Part shown: positions 1 through 5,238 of the stretch, one piece after another
Numbering within the stretch: the first letter of the stretch is position 1
Layout of the letters: each line of letters opens with the position of its first letter
NCBI GenBank assembly: GCA_937973565.1
Contig: CALJKQ010000308.1
Coordinates: 1-5,606, forward strand
Direction: 5' to 3'
Origin: an uncultured Saprospiraceae bacterium
GTDB taxonomy: Bacteria > Bacteroidota > Bacteroidia > Chitinophagales > Saprospiraceae
DNA: 5,606 bases
Program-made: the position numbers and the translations under genes
Notes under the pieces: model-generated
Seen by the model: the letters and a program-made list of their open reading frames with translations, nothing else
The model's database searches: none
What the model was told of the DNA's origin: nothing

Positions 1-129
1 GGGCCGGTGCCATTTTTCGAATCGAACCGGTGTGGTTTTTCGAATCGGTGATTTTTTTCTGCCAGCTCGGGTTTCTCGGAGCCCAGCAATTTCAGCATTG
101 GCAGCAACAGCTCACACTTTCGAATGGGT
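1..129. mobile_element. Probable insertion-sequence end (IS21-like?), partial
   Basis: This GC-balanced stretch is unlike the AT-rich DNA that follows. It contains two adjacent 23-bp direct repeats (4-26 and 27-49) that share CCGGTG and the core TTTTTCGAATCG. A third partial copy lies at 118-129, where TTTCGAATGGGT differs from TTTCGAATCGGT by one base. Several short repeats near a terminus, acting as transposase-binding sites, are typical of IS21-family ends, which is the basis of the tentative family call. No transposase gene is visible because the window starts inside the element. The composition break just after 129 suggests this is where the element abuts the polymerase remnant. The family assignment is uncertain, and it could be another repeat-ended element. 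Confidence 0.4.
4..49. repeat. Two tandem 23-bp repeats with TTTTTCGAATCG core
   Basis: Units 4-26 and 27-49 agree at 18 of 23 positions, with identical CCGGTG starts and identical 12-bp cores at 13-24 and 36-47. TTCGAA inside the core is itself palindromic. A third, shorter copy is at 118-129. The arrangement suggests protein-binding sites at the end of a transposable element. Confidence 0.75.
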
Positions 130-1794
130 AAGCTTATTTTTAAATTATCAAAAAATAAAATACTTGAAATTAATGATAAAATTAAAAATTTTCAAGGTAC
201 ATCAATTCATGCTTCTGGTTATATAATATTATCTAACGAGCAATATAAAGAAATGAGTAAATTAGTTACATCTATTTATAATGATGGTGTTGAGGTTTTT
301 CAAGCATCAAAAGAATGTTTAGAAGCAATAGGTGCTCAAAAATATGATCTATTGGCGTTATCTTATTTAGATATAATAAATAATACAAAAAAACAAATAA
401 GTAATTATAAAGAAATTAATTATAAAGCTAAAAATATTGAAGAAATGGATGAAGCTACATTAAAAACTGTATTAAGTTTAGCAAATAATGGAAATAGGTC
501 TTTATTTCAATTAGATAGTTTTAATATTCAAATAGTATGCATGAAAGTTTTCAATGAATGGATAAACAGTAAATCAGATAATAAAAAAGATTTACTTGAA
601 ATTGTAAGTGATATTATTGCTATAATAAGACCAGGGGTGGTTCAAAATAATATAGATTTAAATTATATAAACAATTTAAATGGAGGTAATTCTGATTTTT
701 TAAATTCTTTTAAATCTGATAAAAATATTTATGATAAATTAGTAAAAATATTTCCTCTTGGAAATTTAATATATCAAGAAGATGTAATGATGGTTGCAAA
801 AGAATTTGGAGTAAAAAATGCAGATTCTTTAAGACGTGCTATGGCTAAAAAAAATCCAATTGAAATGGAGAAACAAAGGGAAATTTTTATTAACTCAGCA
901 TTAAGTCAAAATAATAATTTTAATAAAAATGAATTAAATAAATTATTTAATACATTAGCTAATTATTCAGAATATTGTTTTAATAAATCTCATAGTATTT
1001 CTTATGCAAAAATTTTATTAGAAACAGCAAATTTATTTTCAAATTATCCAAAGGAATATATAATATCTTATTTAAATCAAACAGATAAATTTGAAAATGT
1101 TGTAAATATAATAAAAGAAGGAACTGAACGTGGGTGTGTTATTCAATTCATAAAAGAAGATAAAACAATAAAACATCATATTTCTAACGATAATATTATT
1201 TTAAATATAAATAATTTAACAACATCTGCTAAATTTGATAAAGATGCTATTTTAAAAACAGCAATTAGTATTGGTAAAGAAATTGCAAATCAAAAAAATT
1301 GGAAAAGTAAAATATTGAGCGATCCGATGGCTTATTCCCAAAAATCTCACAGATTAATTAATTCATTAGTTCATGATAATTCTGAAGAAAGATATTTATT
1401 AAAAAATATTTCTAAAGAAAAAGGGCAATATGGAGAATATTATAAATATGAATTTTCTAATGGAAAACTTGCTTTTGATAAAAAAAGATTACCATTAGAA
1501 ATTGGTAAAATTTATAAATTAAATTTTAAAAATAGAAATTTAGTTAATTATACAGAAACACATGTAAATAATGAAAAACTAAATTTTTCAACATATGTTT
1601 TAAATCAAAACGGAATAACTACAAATCCTTTAACTAATGATACTTTGCAATCATTACCATTAATTAATAAAAATGGTTTAGTAAAAATTAATGGCGCTAC
1701 TAATGGAATTGATTTTGAAATGAAAATTGAAACATTACAAGACAAGAAAAAATTAATGCCAATTAAACAAGAAAATATTATACAATTATGGTAA
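124..1794 (+). CDS. DnaE-like DNA polymerase III alpha subunit, N-terminally truncated
   Basis: The 556-aa product matches the second half of bacterial replicative polymerase DnaE, which extends DNA at the fork. In order I see an S-x-HA-x-G segment (S27-G32) and KYDLLAL with D75, equivalent to the third catalytic aspartate of DnaE (D555 in E. coli). Next come FQLDS (128-132, family FQLES), RPG (169-171), IYQEDVM (216-222), LRRAMAKK (236-243), EMEKQRE (247-253) and FNKSHS (286-291). The PHP domain and the palm residues equivalent to D401 and D403 are absent, so the fragment alone cannot polymerise. After about residue 340 the usual PPDIN, helix-hairpin-helix and OB-fold signatures are not recognisable. 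The ATG lies in an IS-like repeat with no Shine-Dalgarno, so translation is doubtful. The gene is about 20% GC and ends in TAA. Its divergence suggests a phage, plasmid or AT-rich symbiont source. The family call is confident; calling it a remnant is an inference. Confidence 0.82.
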   Translation: MGKLIFKLSKNKILEINDKIKNFQGTSIHASGYIILSNEQYKEMSKLVTSIYNDGVEVFQASKECLEAIGAQKYDLLALSYLDIINNTKKQISNYKEINYKAKNIEEMDEATLKTVLSLANNGNRSLFQLDSFNIQIVCMKVFNEWINSKSDNKKDLLEIVSDIIAIIRPGVVQNNIDLNYINNLNGGNSDFLNSFKSDKNIYDKLVKIFPLGNLIYQEDVMMVAKEFGVKNADSLRRAMAKKNPIEMEKQREIFINSALSQNNNFNKNELNKLFNTLANYSEYCFNKSHSISYAKILLETANLFSNYPKEYIISYLNQTDKFENVVNIIKEGTERGCVIQFIKEDKTIKHHISNDNIILNINNLTTSAKFDKDAILKTAISIGKEIANQKNWKSKILSDPMAYSQKSHRLINSLVHDNSEERYLLKNISKEKGQYGEYYKYEFSNGKLAFDKKRLPLEIGKIYKLNFKNRNLVNYTETHVNNEKLNFSTYVLNQNGITTNPLTNDTLQSLPLINKNGLVKINGATNGIDFEMKIETLQDKKKLMPIKQENIIQLW

Positions 1795-1820
1795 CTTTTT
1801 ATTAGATAATTTAATTATTT

Positions 1821-1847
1821 TTATCAAAAATATTTTTATGTTATAAT
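1821..1847 (+). promoter_or_regulatory. Extended -10 promoter for the 69-codon gene
   Basis: A perfect TATAAT (1842-1847) is preceded by TG at 1839-1840, giving an extended -10 box. A weak -35, TTATCA (1821-1826), sits 15 bp upstream. Transcription would start near 1854, about 24 bases before the ATG at 1878. AT-rich DNA makes chance matches common, but the TGnTATAAT form and its position just ahead of an ORF with a ribosome site support it. Confidence 0.5.
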
Positions 1848-1877
1848 ATATAATAAACAAAAATGAAAGGAAATATA

Positions 1878-2087
1878 ATGGCTGCTGAACAAAATAATGT
1901 GAGAGATATTGGAATACGTCAAGGACTGGCAAAAAAAGACATTTTTTCTGCTATGTTAAAATCTATTAATACTCAAATAAGAGATGGAGAAGTTACAACA
2001 GATGGAGTTGTTATAAAATTTAAAGAAAATTTAATTCCATTGGAAATTAAAGAAGATAAACCTTTTTTATTTTCTAATACACCATAA
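1878..2087 (+). CDS. Hypothetical 69-aa protein
   Basis: I do not recognise this protein. The start at 1878 is chosen over an in-frame ATG at 1863 because AAAGGA (1866-1871) lies about six bases upstream, a good ribosome-binding spacing. The product begins MAAEQNNVRDIGIRQGL, is soluble and charged, and has no membrane segment or cysteine. A lysine-rich middle is followed by GEVTTDGVVIKF, which may form beta strands. It shares the extreme AT bias of the DnaE-like gene 83 bases upstream, so the two probably arrived together, although it has its own promoter. Its last codons overlap the probable junction with the LptC-like fragment (about 2,050-2,090), so the true C-terminus may be lost. Confidence 0.5.
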   Translation: MAAEQNNVRDIGIRQGLAKKDIFSAMLKSINTQIRDGEVTTDGVVIKFKENLIPLEIKEDKPFLFSNTP

Positions 2088-2356
2088 GGATTATGCAAAT
2101 TCATCTCACCATCATCTAATTGCACCGCATCAACAGCACTTATTTGTAGTTTTGTTGCATTTTGTGGATTATGAGAAACTAAGCTGAGAGATTTAGCGCT
2201 CGTATTTGCACCATGACCTTCAATAACGCATTCTTTTTCTGTAGAATTTTTTTCTATAGAATTATTTTTTGATTTAGTTGTAAACAGTAGAGTACACGTT
2301 ATCAGCACCGTAACCGGAAACAAATAGCGGAACGCGCGTTTTGTTTTGCGTCGCAT
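1973..2356 (-). CDS. LptC-like membrane-anchored protein, probably 3'-truncated
   Basis: The 127-aa product starts with a basic MRRKTKR and a single hydrophobic segment (about residues 11-27), placing the rest in the periplasm. Residues 43-98 alternate strand-like blocks ending ISAVDAVQLDDGEMNLHNPYGVLENKKG. This resembles the beta-jellyroll repeat of LptC, the bitopic protein that passes lipopolysaccharide from LptB2FG to LptA. LptC proteins usually have around 190-200 residues. Here the last 25-35 residues are read from the AT-rich block and look unrelated, so the gene seems cut by that junction. An AGGT ribosome site sits about seven bases before the ATG. The gene follows tRNA-Leu on the same strand after 65 bp. 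The LptC assignment rests on pattern similarity only; another single-pass periplasmic protein is possible. Confidence 0.45.
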   Translation of the reverse strand: MRRKTKRAFRYLFPVTVLITCTLLFTTKSKNNSIEKNSTEKECVIEGHGANTSAKSLSLVSHNPQNATKLQISAVDAVQLDDGEMNLHNPYGVLENKKGLSSLISNGIKFSLNFITTPSVVTSPSLI

Positions 2357-2421
2357 AAAATACCTAATTTTGTACCTAAATTTAAGAATACTAAAAAAAT
2401 AAAAACCAAATGCCTGCCAAG

Positions 2422-2508
2422 TGGTGCCCCCGGGGAGACTTGAACTCCCACGTCCGTGCGGACAACAGATTTTGAGTCTGCCGCGTCTACCAATTCCACC
2501 ACAGGGGC
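2422..2508 (-). tRNA. tRNA-Leu (anticodon CAA)
   Basis: This 87-nt gene folds as a class II tRNA. Acceptor strands GCCCCTG and CGGGGGC pair over 7 bp (one G-T), followed by discriminator A and an encoded CCA. The T arm is GGGAG-TTCAAGT-CTCCC. The D-loop region has AATTGGTAGACGC, typical of tRNA-Leu. The anticodon stem GCAGA/TCTGT closes the loop CTCAAAA, giving anticodon CAA at 2472-2474, which reads UUG leucine codons. The long variable arm (TGTCCGCACGGACG region) confirms the leucine type. A T-rich run on the transcribed strand (about 2,385-2,405) follows the gene but without a convincing hairpin. Nothing suggests that its 3' end is duplicated as an attachment site in this window. Confidence 0.96.
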
Positions 2509-2518
2509 AATGCTATGC

Positions 2519-2546
2519 ATCATACTTAAGAACCAGATTAGGTCAA
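2519..2546 (-). promoter_or_regulatory. Promoter of tRNA-Leu
   Basis: On the minus strand TTGACC (2541-2546) and TATGAT (2519-2524) are separated by 16 bp. Each differs from the sigma-70 consensus by one or two bases. The -10 box ends 10 bp before the mature tRNA 5' end, so transcription would begin only a few bases upstream of it. Confidence 0.75.
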
Positions 2547-2578
2547 CAGTTTGTTTTGATGAAATCAAATGATATAAA

Positions 2579-2614
2579 GATCTTCCCGATAACTCTCAAT
2601 CAGGCGAGAAGATC
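2579..2614. repeat. Inverted repeat GATCTTC / GAAGATC
   Basis: Perfect 7-bp arms at 2579-2585 and 2608-2614 flank a 22-base spacer. Read on the minus strand, the second arm is followed by TTTATATC, so it could act as a weak terminator for a lost upstream gene. The stretch 2547-2724 otherwise holds no gene that I can support. Confidence 0.45.
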
Positions 2615-2656
2615 CGATAGGGTTGTATGGATCCATTCAGCAATCACAAGCAAAAA

Positions 2657-2701
2657 CAGATGCCATTTTGTAAAAAAATCAAAAATGATAAAAAACATCT
2701 G
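2657..2701. repeat. Nested inverted repeat, AT-rich
   Basis: Outer arms CAGATG (2657-2662) and CATCTG (2696-2701) enclose inner arms CATTTTG and CAAAAATG, which pair with one bulge. It could form an imperfect hairpin in intergenic DNA just left of the IS630 element. Role unknown; the A/T richness raises the chance of coincidence. Confidence 0.35.
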
Positions 2702-2703
2702 AA

Positions 2704-2718
2704 CCGCTCTAAAAGCGG
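2704..2718. terminator. Small hairpin, possible minus-strand terminator remnant
   Basis: CCGCT (2704-2708) and AGCGG (2714-2718) form a 5-bp GC-rich stem with a 5-base loop. On the minus strand it is followed by TTCAGATGTTTTTT, with the T run a little too far away for a classic intrinsic terminator. The IS630 element inserted at a TA five bases beyond the stem, so the original context on the other side is now displaced. Confidence 0.25.
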
Positions 2719-2724
2719 ATAATA

Positions 2725-2741
2725 CCAAAATTATTAAATAA
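2725..2741 (+). repeat. IS630 left terminal inverted repeat
   Basis: The 17-bp repeat differs from its partner at 3868-3884 only at the sixth base (A versus C). It contains the near-palindromic TTATTAAATAA and follows the TA target at 2723-2724. Confidence 0.9.
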
Positions 2742-2745
2742 GTAA

Positions 2746-2774
2746 TTGAACTAAAGGGGTAATTTTTCTATTCT
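2746..2774 (+). promoter_or_regulatory. Possible promoter of the IS630 transposase
   Basis: TTGAAC (2746-2751) and TATTCT (2769-2774) are separated by exactly 17 bp and lie inside the element just past the left repeat, 34 bp before the chosen ATG. Both boxes are imperfect, so this is a plausible but weak sigma-70 promoter. Confidence 0.35.
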
Positions 2775-2807
2775 TTTTAGAAGTTGTGATTGGAGATTTT
2801 AGAAAGA

Positions 2808-3341
2808 ATGGCGCGCCCTATCAAATACCCGAATGGATTTTTCGAGGAAGATTTTAAGAAGCATTACCGTCAAAAAGGACAACAAAGGTTCGGGTTACGT
2901 TTACTCTCAATGATCTTTCTTCAAGAAGGGAAAACATTTGAGGAAAGCGCACGCTTACTCCATAAAACGGTTAAGACGCTGCGTTTATGGTTTGGCCGTT
3001 ACAGTTCAGGTGGGATTGAAGCTCTTTTATGTCTTTCGTGTGGTCGAGGAAGAAAGGATCGACTTTCCAAAAAAGATCAGGAAGAGCTTTTGCATTTGAT
3101 TGATGAGCGTCAACATAATCGTCAGGGAGGACGATGGCGGGGTGTTGATATTCAGGTTTTGATTAAAGAAATGTATGGGGTTGATTATACTTTGTCTGGC
3201 GTTTATAACCTTGCCCATCGGATTGGACTGTCCTGGATTACAAGTCGTTCTGTTCATCCCCAGGCAGATCTTCCAGCTCAAGAATCTTTTAAAAAAAGAA
3301 TTTGCCCAAAGAGCAAAAGCAGCGTTACCTTCAAACATTGA
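2808..3341 (+). CDS. IS630 transposase, N-terminal frame (OrfA)
   Basis: This frame encodes the DNA-binding half of the transposase. The start ATG at 2808 opens MARPIKYPNG, a typical beginning for this family. An in-frame TTG at 2790 is less likely, and GGAG lies at 2792-2795 with AGAAAG closer to the ATG. Residues about 28-65 form a helix-turn-helix (RLLSMIFLQEGKTFEESARLLH, then KTVKTLRLWFGRY), followed by a winged-helix-like part (about 86-150) that should bind the inverted repeats. After QESFKK (residue 163) the frame loses family similarity and stops 14 codons later. The catalytic half continues in the next frame, with the crossing at a run of seven A residues (3291-3297). Confidence 0.85.
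   Translation: MARPIKYPNGFFEEDFKKHYRQKGQQRFGLRLLSMIFLQEGKTFEESARLLHKTVKTLRLWFGRYSSGGIEALLCLSCGRGRKDRLSKKDQEELLHLIDERQHNRQGGRWRGVDIQVLIKEMYGVDYTLSGVYNLAHRIGLSWITSRSVHPQADLPAQESFKKRICPKSKSSVTFKH
3291..3297 (+). other. A7 run, candidate frameshift or transcriptional slippage site
   Basis: In the OrfA frame the codons read TTT AAA AAA AGA. Skipping one A gives TTT AAA AAA GAA and enters the catalytic frame exactly where similarity to full-length transposases resumes. IS630-family elements are known to use frameshifting or polymerase slippage at A-runs to limit transposase. A one-base sequencing or mutational insertion would look the same. Confidence 0.5.
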
Positions 3342-3864
3342 CAGAGTCAATATCGAGATTTGGTTTCAGGATGAAACGCGTATTGGACAGCAAGGATCTT
3401 TAACACGCCTATGGACAAAAAGGGGGACACGTCCTCGGGTAGTTCGGCAGCAACAATTCATGTATCAATACATTTATGGAGCATGTTGCCCTGACCACCA
3501 TAAAGCCGCAGCGCTTGTCTTGCCTTATGCCAATACCCACGCCATGCAAGAATTTCTAAAAGAAATTTCCAGAAACGTTGATCAAGGTAAACATGCTTTG
3601 GTTATTATGGATCGGGCACCATGGCATACGACCGGTAAACTTCAAATACCTTCCAACATTACTTTATTATGGTTGCCTCCTTATGCCCCTGAACTCAATC
3701 CTCAAGAAAGTGTCTGGCGTGTTTTAAAAGATCGATATTTACATAATCGAGCCTTTAATTCCATGGACGATATTACTCAAGCGGCCTGTCATGCCTGGAA
3801 TGATTTTATAAAAACTCCCACACTTATCAAATCTCTTTGCTCCAGAAAATGGGCTAAATTATGA
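3298..3864 (+). CDS. IS630 transposase, catalytic frame (OrfB, DDE_3)
   Basis: This frame carries the RNase H-fold catalytic domain that cuts and joins transposon ends using metal ions. Counting from OrfA's ATG through a +1 shift, the triad is D188 (WFQDETRIG), D268 (LVIMDRAPWH) and E300 (LNPQESVW), with 31 residues between the second D and E. LPPYAPELNPQE is a hallmark of the family. The frame is open from an ATG at 3175, but family similarity begins only near 3298, so it is probably expressed as a fusion of about 351 aa, the usual IS630 length. The shift needs one fewer A, or +1 slippage, at the A7 run. The alternative is a simple inactivating indel. It ends in TGA 20 bp before the element's end. 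Confidence 0.85.
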   Translation, partial: EFAQRAKAALPSNIDRVNIEIWFQDETRIGQQGSLTRLWTKRGTRPRVVRQQQFMYQYIYGACCPDHHKAAALVLPYANTHAMQEFLKEISRNVDQGKHALVIMDRAPWHTTGKLQIPSNITLLWLPPYAPELNPQESVWRVLKDRYLHNRAFNSMDDITQAACHAWNDFIKTPTLIKSLCSRKWAKL

Positions 3865-3867
3865 CAT

Positions 3868-3884
3868 TTATTTAATAAGTTTGG
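3868..3884 (-). repeat. IS630 right terminal inverted repeat
   Basis: The complement reads CCAAACTTATTAAATAA and pairs with 2725-2741 with one mismatch. It is followed by the TA at 3885-3886. Confidence 0.9.
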
Positions 3885-3891
3885 TATAAGG

Positions 3892-3907
3892 TGGACACCT
3901 CGAATAA
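3892..3907 (+). repeat. IS5-family left terminal inverted repeat
   Basis: TGGACACCTCGAATAA is identical to the complement of 5209-5224. It starts only 7 bp after the right end of the IS630 element. Confidence 0.92.
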
Positions 3908-4050
3908 GGGTTATTTTTTGGATTGTTTTGTTAAAAGTGAAGAGATGACGTCATTTCAGGTTTTTTGAGCGCTCTGGTTGTGTTGTAGGAGGTGGCGTTT
4001 TATGATGACTTTTCCTGATTTTTAGGCATTTTATTGAACTGTGGATGGAT

Positions 4051-5118
4051 TTATCCTGTGAGGGTCGCTCGTTTTTCCCAAAAAATGAGTCTTTGCATAT
4101 TGTACGTGAGATTGACCAGAGTGATTTTAATCCGTGCTCTTTCAAGACCAATAGTGCGGATAACCAGTTCCATGCGCTCTTTTTGAACGGCGAAGACGTG
4201 TTCCACATGGGCACGGATTTTGGATTTCTTGCCATTGGCGCGCTGACAATGGACGGGCATGGTCTTGTTCCTGGGTTTCTTGCGATGCAGTTGGGAACGA
4301 AACCCATTTTCTGCCAAAAGCCTCTCATTGTCCTGGCTGCGGTAGGCCGTATCTCCCCACACAGAACAGGACGTGTTGTTTTTGTCCAAGAGATGGCGCA
4401 ACGCTTTTCCATCATAAAGGCCGGCGTCACTCACGTGGCCTTTGCGGATAAAGCCAAAGCGCCGATCGATGCAGACATGATTCTTATACCCAAAAAGAGG
4501 AACTGCAAGATCAACGGCTTTCTCTTCTTCTTTGGCCTTGCTGTATTTGACGATCCACCGCGCATCGCGGTCTTTCTGAGCAAGTTTGGCAGGGTTCGAT
4601 TGCCAGGACTCAGGAATATCCCCCGCTTTCACCTGGGCTTTCTCCTCTTTCGTCATCCGTTGACGAGGTGCCTGGATGATGCTGGCATCCACAATCTGTC
4701 CCCCCATGGCCAAATAGCCTCTCTCCCGCAAAGCCTGATCGAAAAGACCAAAAAGACGATCCATCAGTCCAGCTTTTTTCAAACGCTCCCGATATAGCCA
4801 AATCGTCTTGGCATCGGGAATGTTCTGACTCAAGTCAAGACCCAGGAATCTCATAAAACTCAACCGATCCTTGATCTGATATTCCGTTTGATCGTCCGAC
4901 AAATGATAAAGGCTTTGAAGAAGCAGAACCTTAAAAATCAAAACCGCATCATAGGGCGGACGTCCCCCTTGAGAACCCACAGAGAAGTTGAAGCCTGACT
5001 CTAAAGGTGAGCGAAACACCTCAAAGTCTACAACTTGACTCAAACGCTCCAACGGATCCCCAAACGCCGATAACGCTGCCAAACGATCAGAAAAATCAAA
5101 CAAGCCAAACTGAGACAC
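4051..5118 (-). CDS. IS5-family transposase
   Basis: This complete 355-aa DDE transposase moves the surrounding element. The N-terminal part (about 45-125, GGRPPYDAVLIFKVLLLQSLYHLSD then FLGLDL and PDAKTIWLYRERL) matches the InsH/DUF772 N-terminal domain. The RNase H-fold part has D144 (QIVDASII), D256 (VWGDTAYRS) and E306 (HVEHVFAVQKERM). R302, E306 and K313 fit the R(3)E(6)K part of the IS4/IS5 C-terminal signature, with Ser299 where Tyr is usual. The start is GTG at 5118, supported by CGGAG eight bases upstream; no ATG fits as well. No frameshift or internal stop is seen, so the enzyme is probably functional. The long plus-strand ORF at 4045-4797 is its antisense shadow. Confidence 0.95.
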   Translation of the reverse strand: MSQFGLFDFSDRLAALSAFGDPLERLSQVVDFEVFRSPLESGFNFSVGSQGGRPPYDAVLIFKVLLLQSLYHLSDDQTEYQIKDRLSFMRFLGLDLSQNIPDAKTIWLYRERLKKAGLMDRLFGLFDQALRERGYLAMGGQIVDASIIQAPRQRMTKEEKAQVKAGDIPESWQSNPAKLAQKDRDARWIVKYSKAKEEEKAVDLAVPLFGYKNHVCIDRRFGFIRKGHVSDAGLYDGKALRHLLDKNNTSCSVWGDTAYRSQDNERLLAENGFRSQLHRKKPRNKTMPVHCQRANGKKSKIRAHVEHVFAVQKERMELVIRTIGLERARIKITLVNLTYNMQRLIFWEKRATLTG

Positions 5119-5208
5119 CTTAAAAACTCCGAAAAATATCTAAATTCAACGGCTTATTTTACAACATCAACGCAAACCCACAAAGACGTTTAGAAAAAAT
5201 TACCAAGG

Positions 5209-5224
5209 TTATTCGAGGTGTCCA
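5209..5224 (-). repeat. IS5-family right terminal inverted repeat
   Basis: The complement reads TGGACACCTCGAATAA, identical to 3892-3907. Its outer end lies 14 bp before the ATG of the secreted protein gene at 5239. Confidence 0.92.
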
Positions 5225-5238
5225 ACTTAGGGGCAATC

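Larger units (their letters stand above)
2725..3884 (+). mobile_element. IS630-family insertion sequence, complete (about 1,160 bp)
   Basis: Terminal inverted repeats CCAAAATTATTAAATAA (2725-2741) and the complement of 3868-3884 match at 16 of 17 positions. Each end is bordered by TA (2723-2724 and 3885-3886), the target dinucleotide duplicated by IS630/Tc1-mariner elements. Inside is one transposase in two overlapping frames with a D, D, E triad. Length, ends and target agree with the family, and both ends are intact, so the element may still be mobile if the frameshift is productive. Confidence 0.93.
3892..5224 (-). mobile_element. IS5-family insertion sequence, complete (about 1,333 bp)
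   Basis: Ends carry a perfect 16-bp inverted repeat TGGACACCTCGAATAA (3892-3907 and the complement of 5209-5224), followed on both sides by partly similar T-rich sequence. The single transposase runs on the minus strand. Repeat similarity extends outward imperfectly as TAAG[G/T] (3887-3891, 5225-5229), so the exact ends could be a few bases out. No perfect 4-bp target duplication is visible. TAAG (3887-3890) and TTAG (5227-5230) are the nearest candidates, the second fitting the YTAR target of IS5 elements. The 3892-4050 stretch, between the gene's stop and the IS end, holds no gene; it contains the palindrome ATGACGTCAT at 3945-3954. Confidence 0.92.

Noticed and set aside
4..49. CRISPR array
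   Set aside because: Only two adjacent units without spacers and no cas genes; it fits an IS terminus better.
1..124. Open reading frame on the minus strand at the left edge
   Set aside because: It is open for about 40 codons but is built from the repeat sequence, has no start or family match, and better fits a non-coding IS end.
32..226. 64-codon ORF across the left junction
   Set aside because: It spans the IS/AT-rich border in a different frame from the DnaE motifs and has no ribosome site.
124..1794. Alternative genetic code (TGA as Trp) in the AT-rich gene
   Set aside because: Tryptophans are TGG and the frame contains no internal TGA, so there is no positive evidence for recoding.
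2422..2508. tRNA-Leu as integration site of the AT-rich block
   Set aside because: The block begins over 300 bp from the tRNA 3' end, no copy of that 3' end is seen elsewhere in the window, and no integrase is present.
2302..2702. Overlapping ORFs on both strands across the tRNA region
   Set aside because: Both read through the tRNA-Leu gene, and the translations are low-complexity shadows of structural RNA and intergenic DNA.
3951..4430. 159-codon minus-strand ORF
   Set aside because: It overlaps the IS5 transposase in another frame and carries none of its motifs.
4045..4797. 250-codon plus-strand ORF
   Set aside because: It lies wholly antisense to the intact IS5 transposase and its translation resembles no family; it is a shadow of a well-supported gene.
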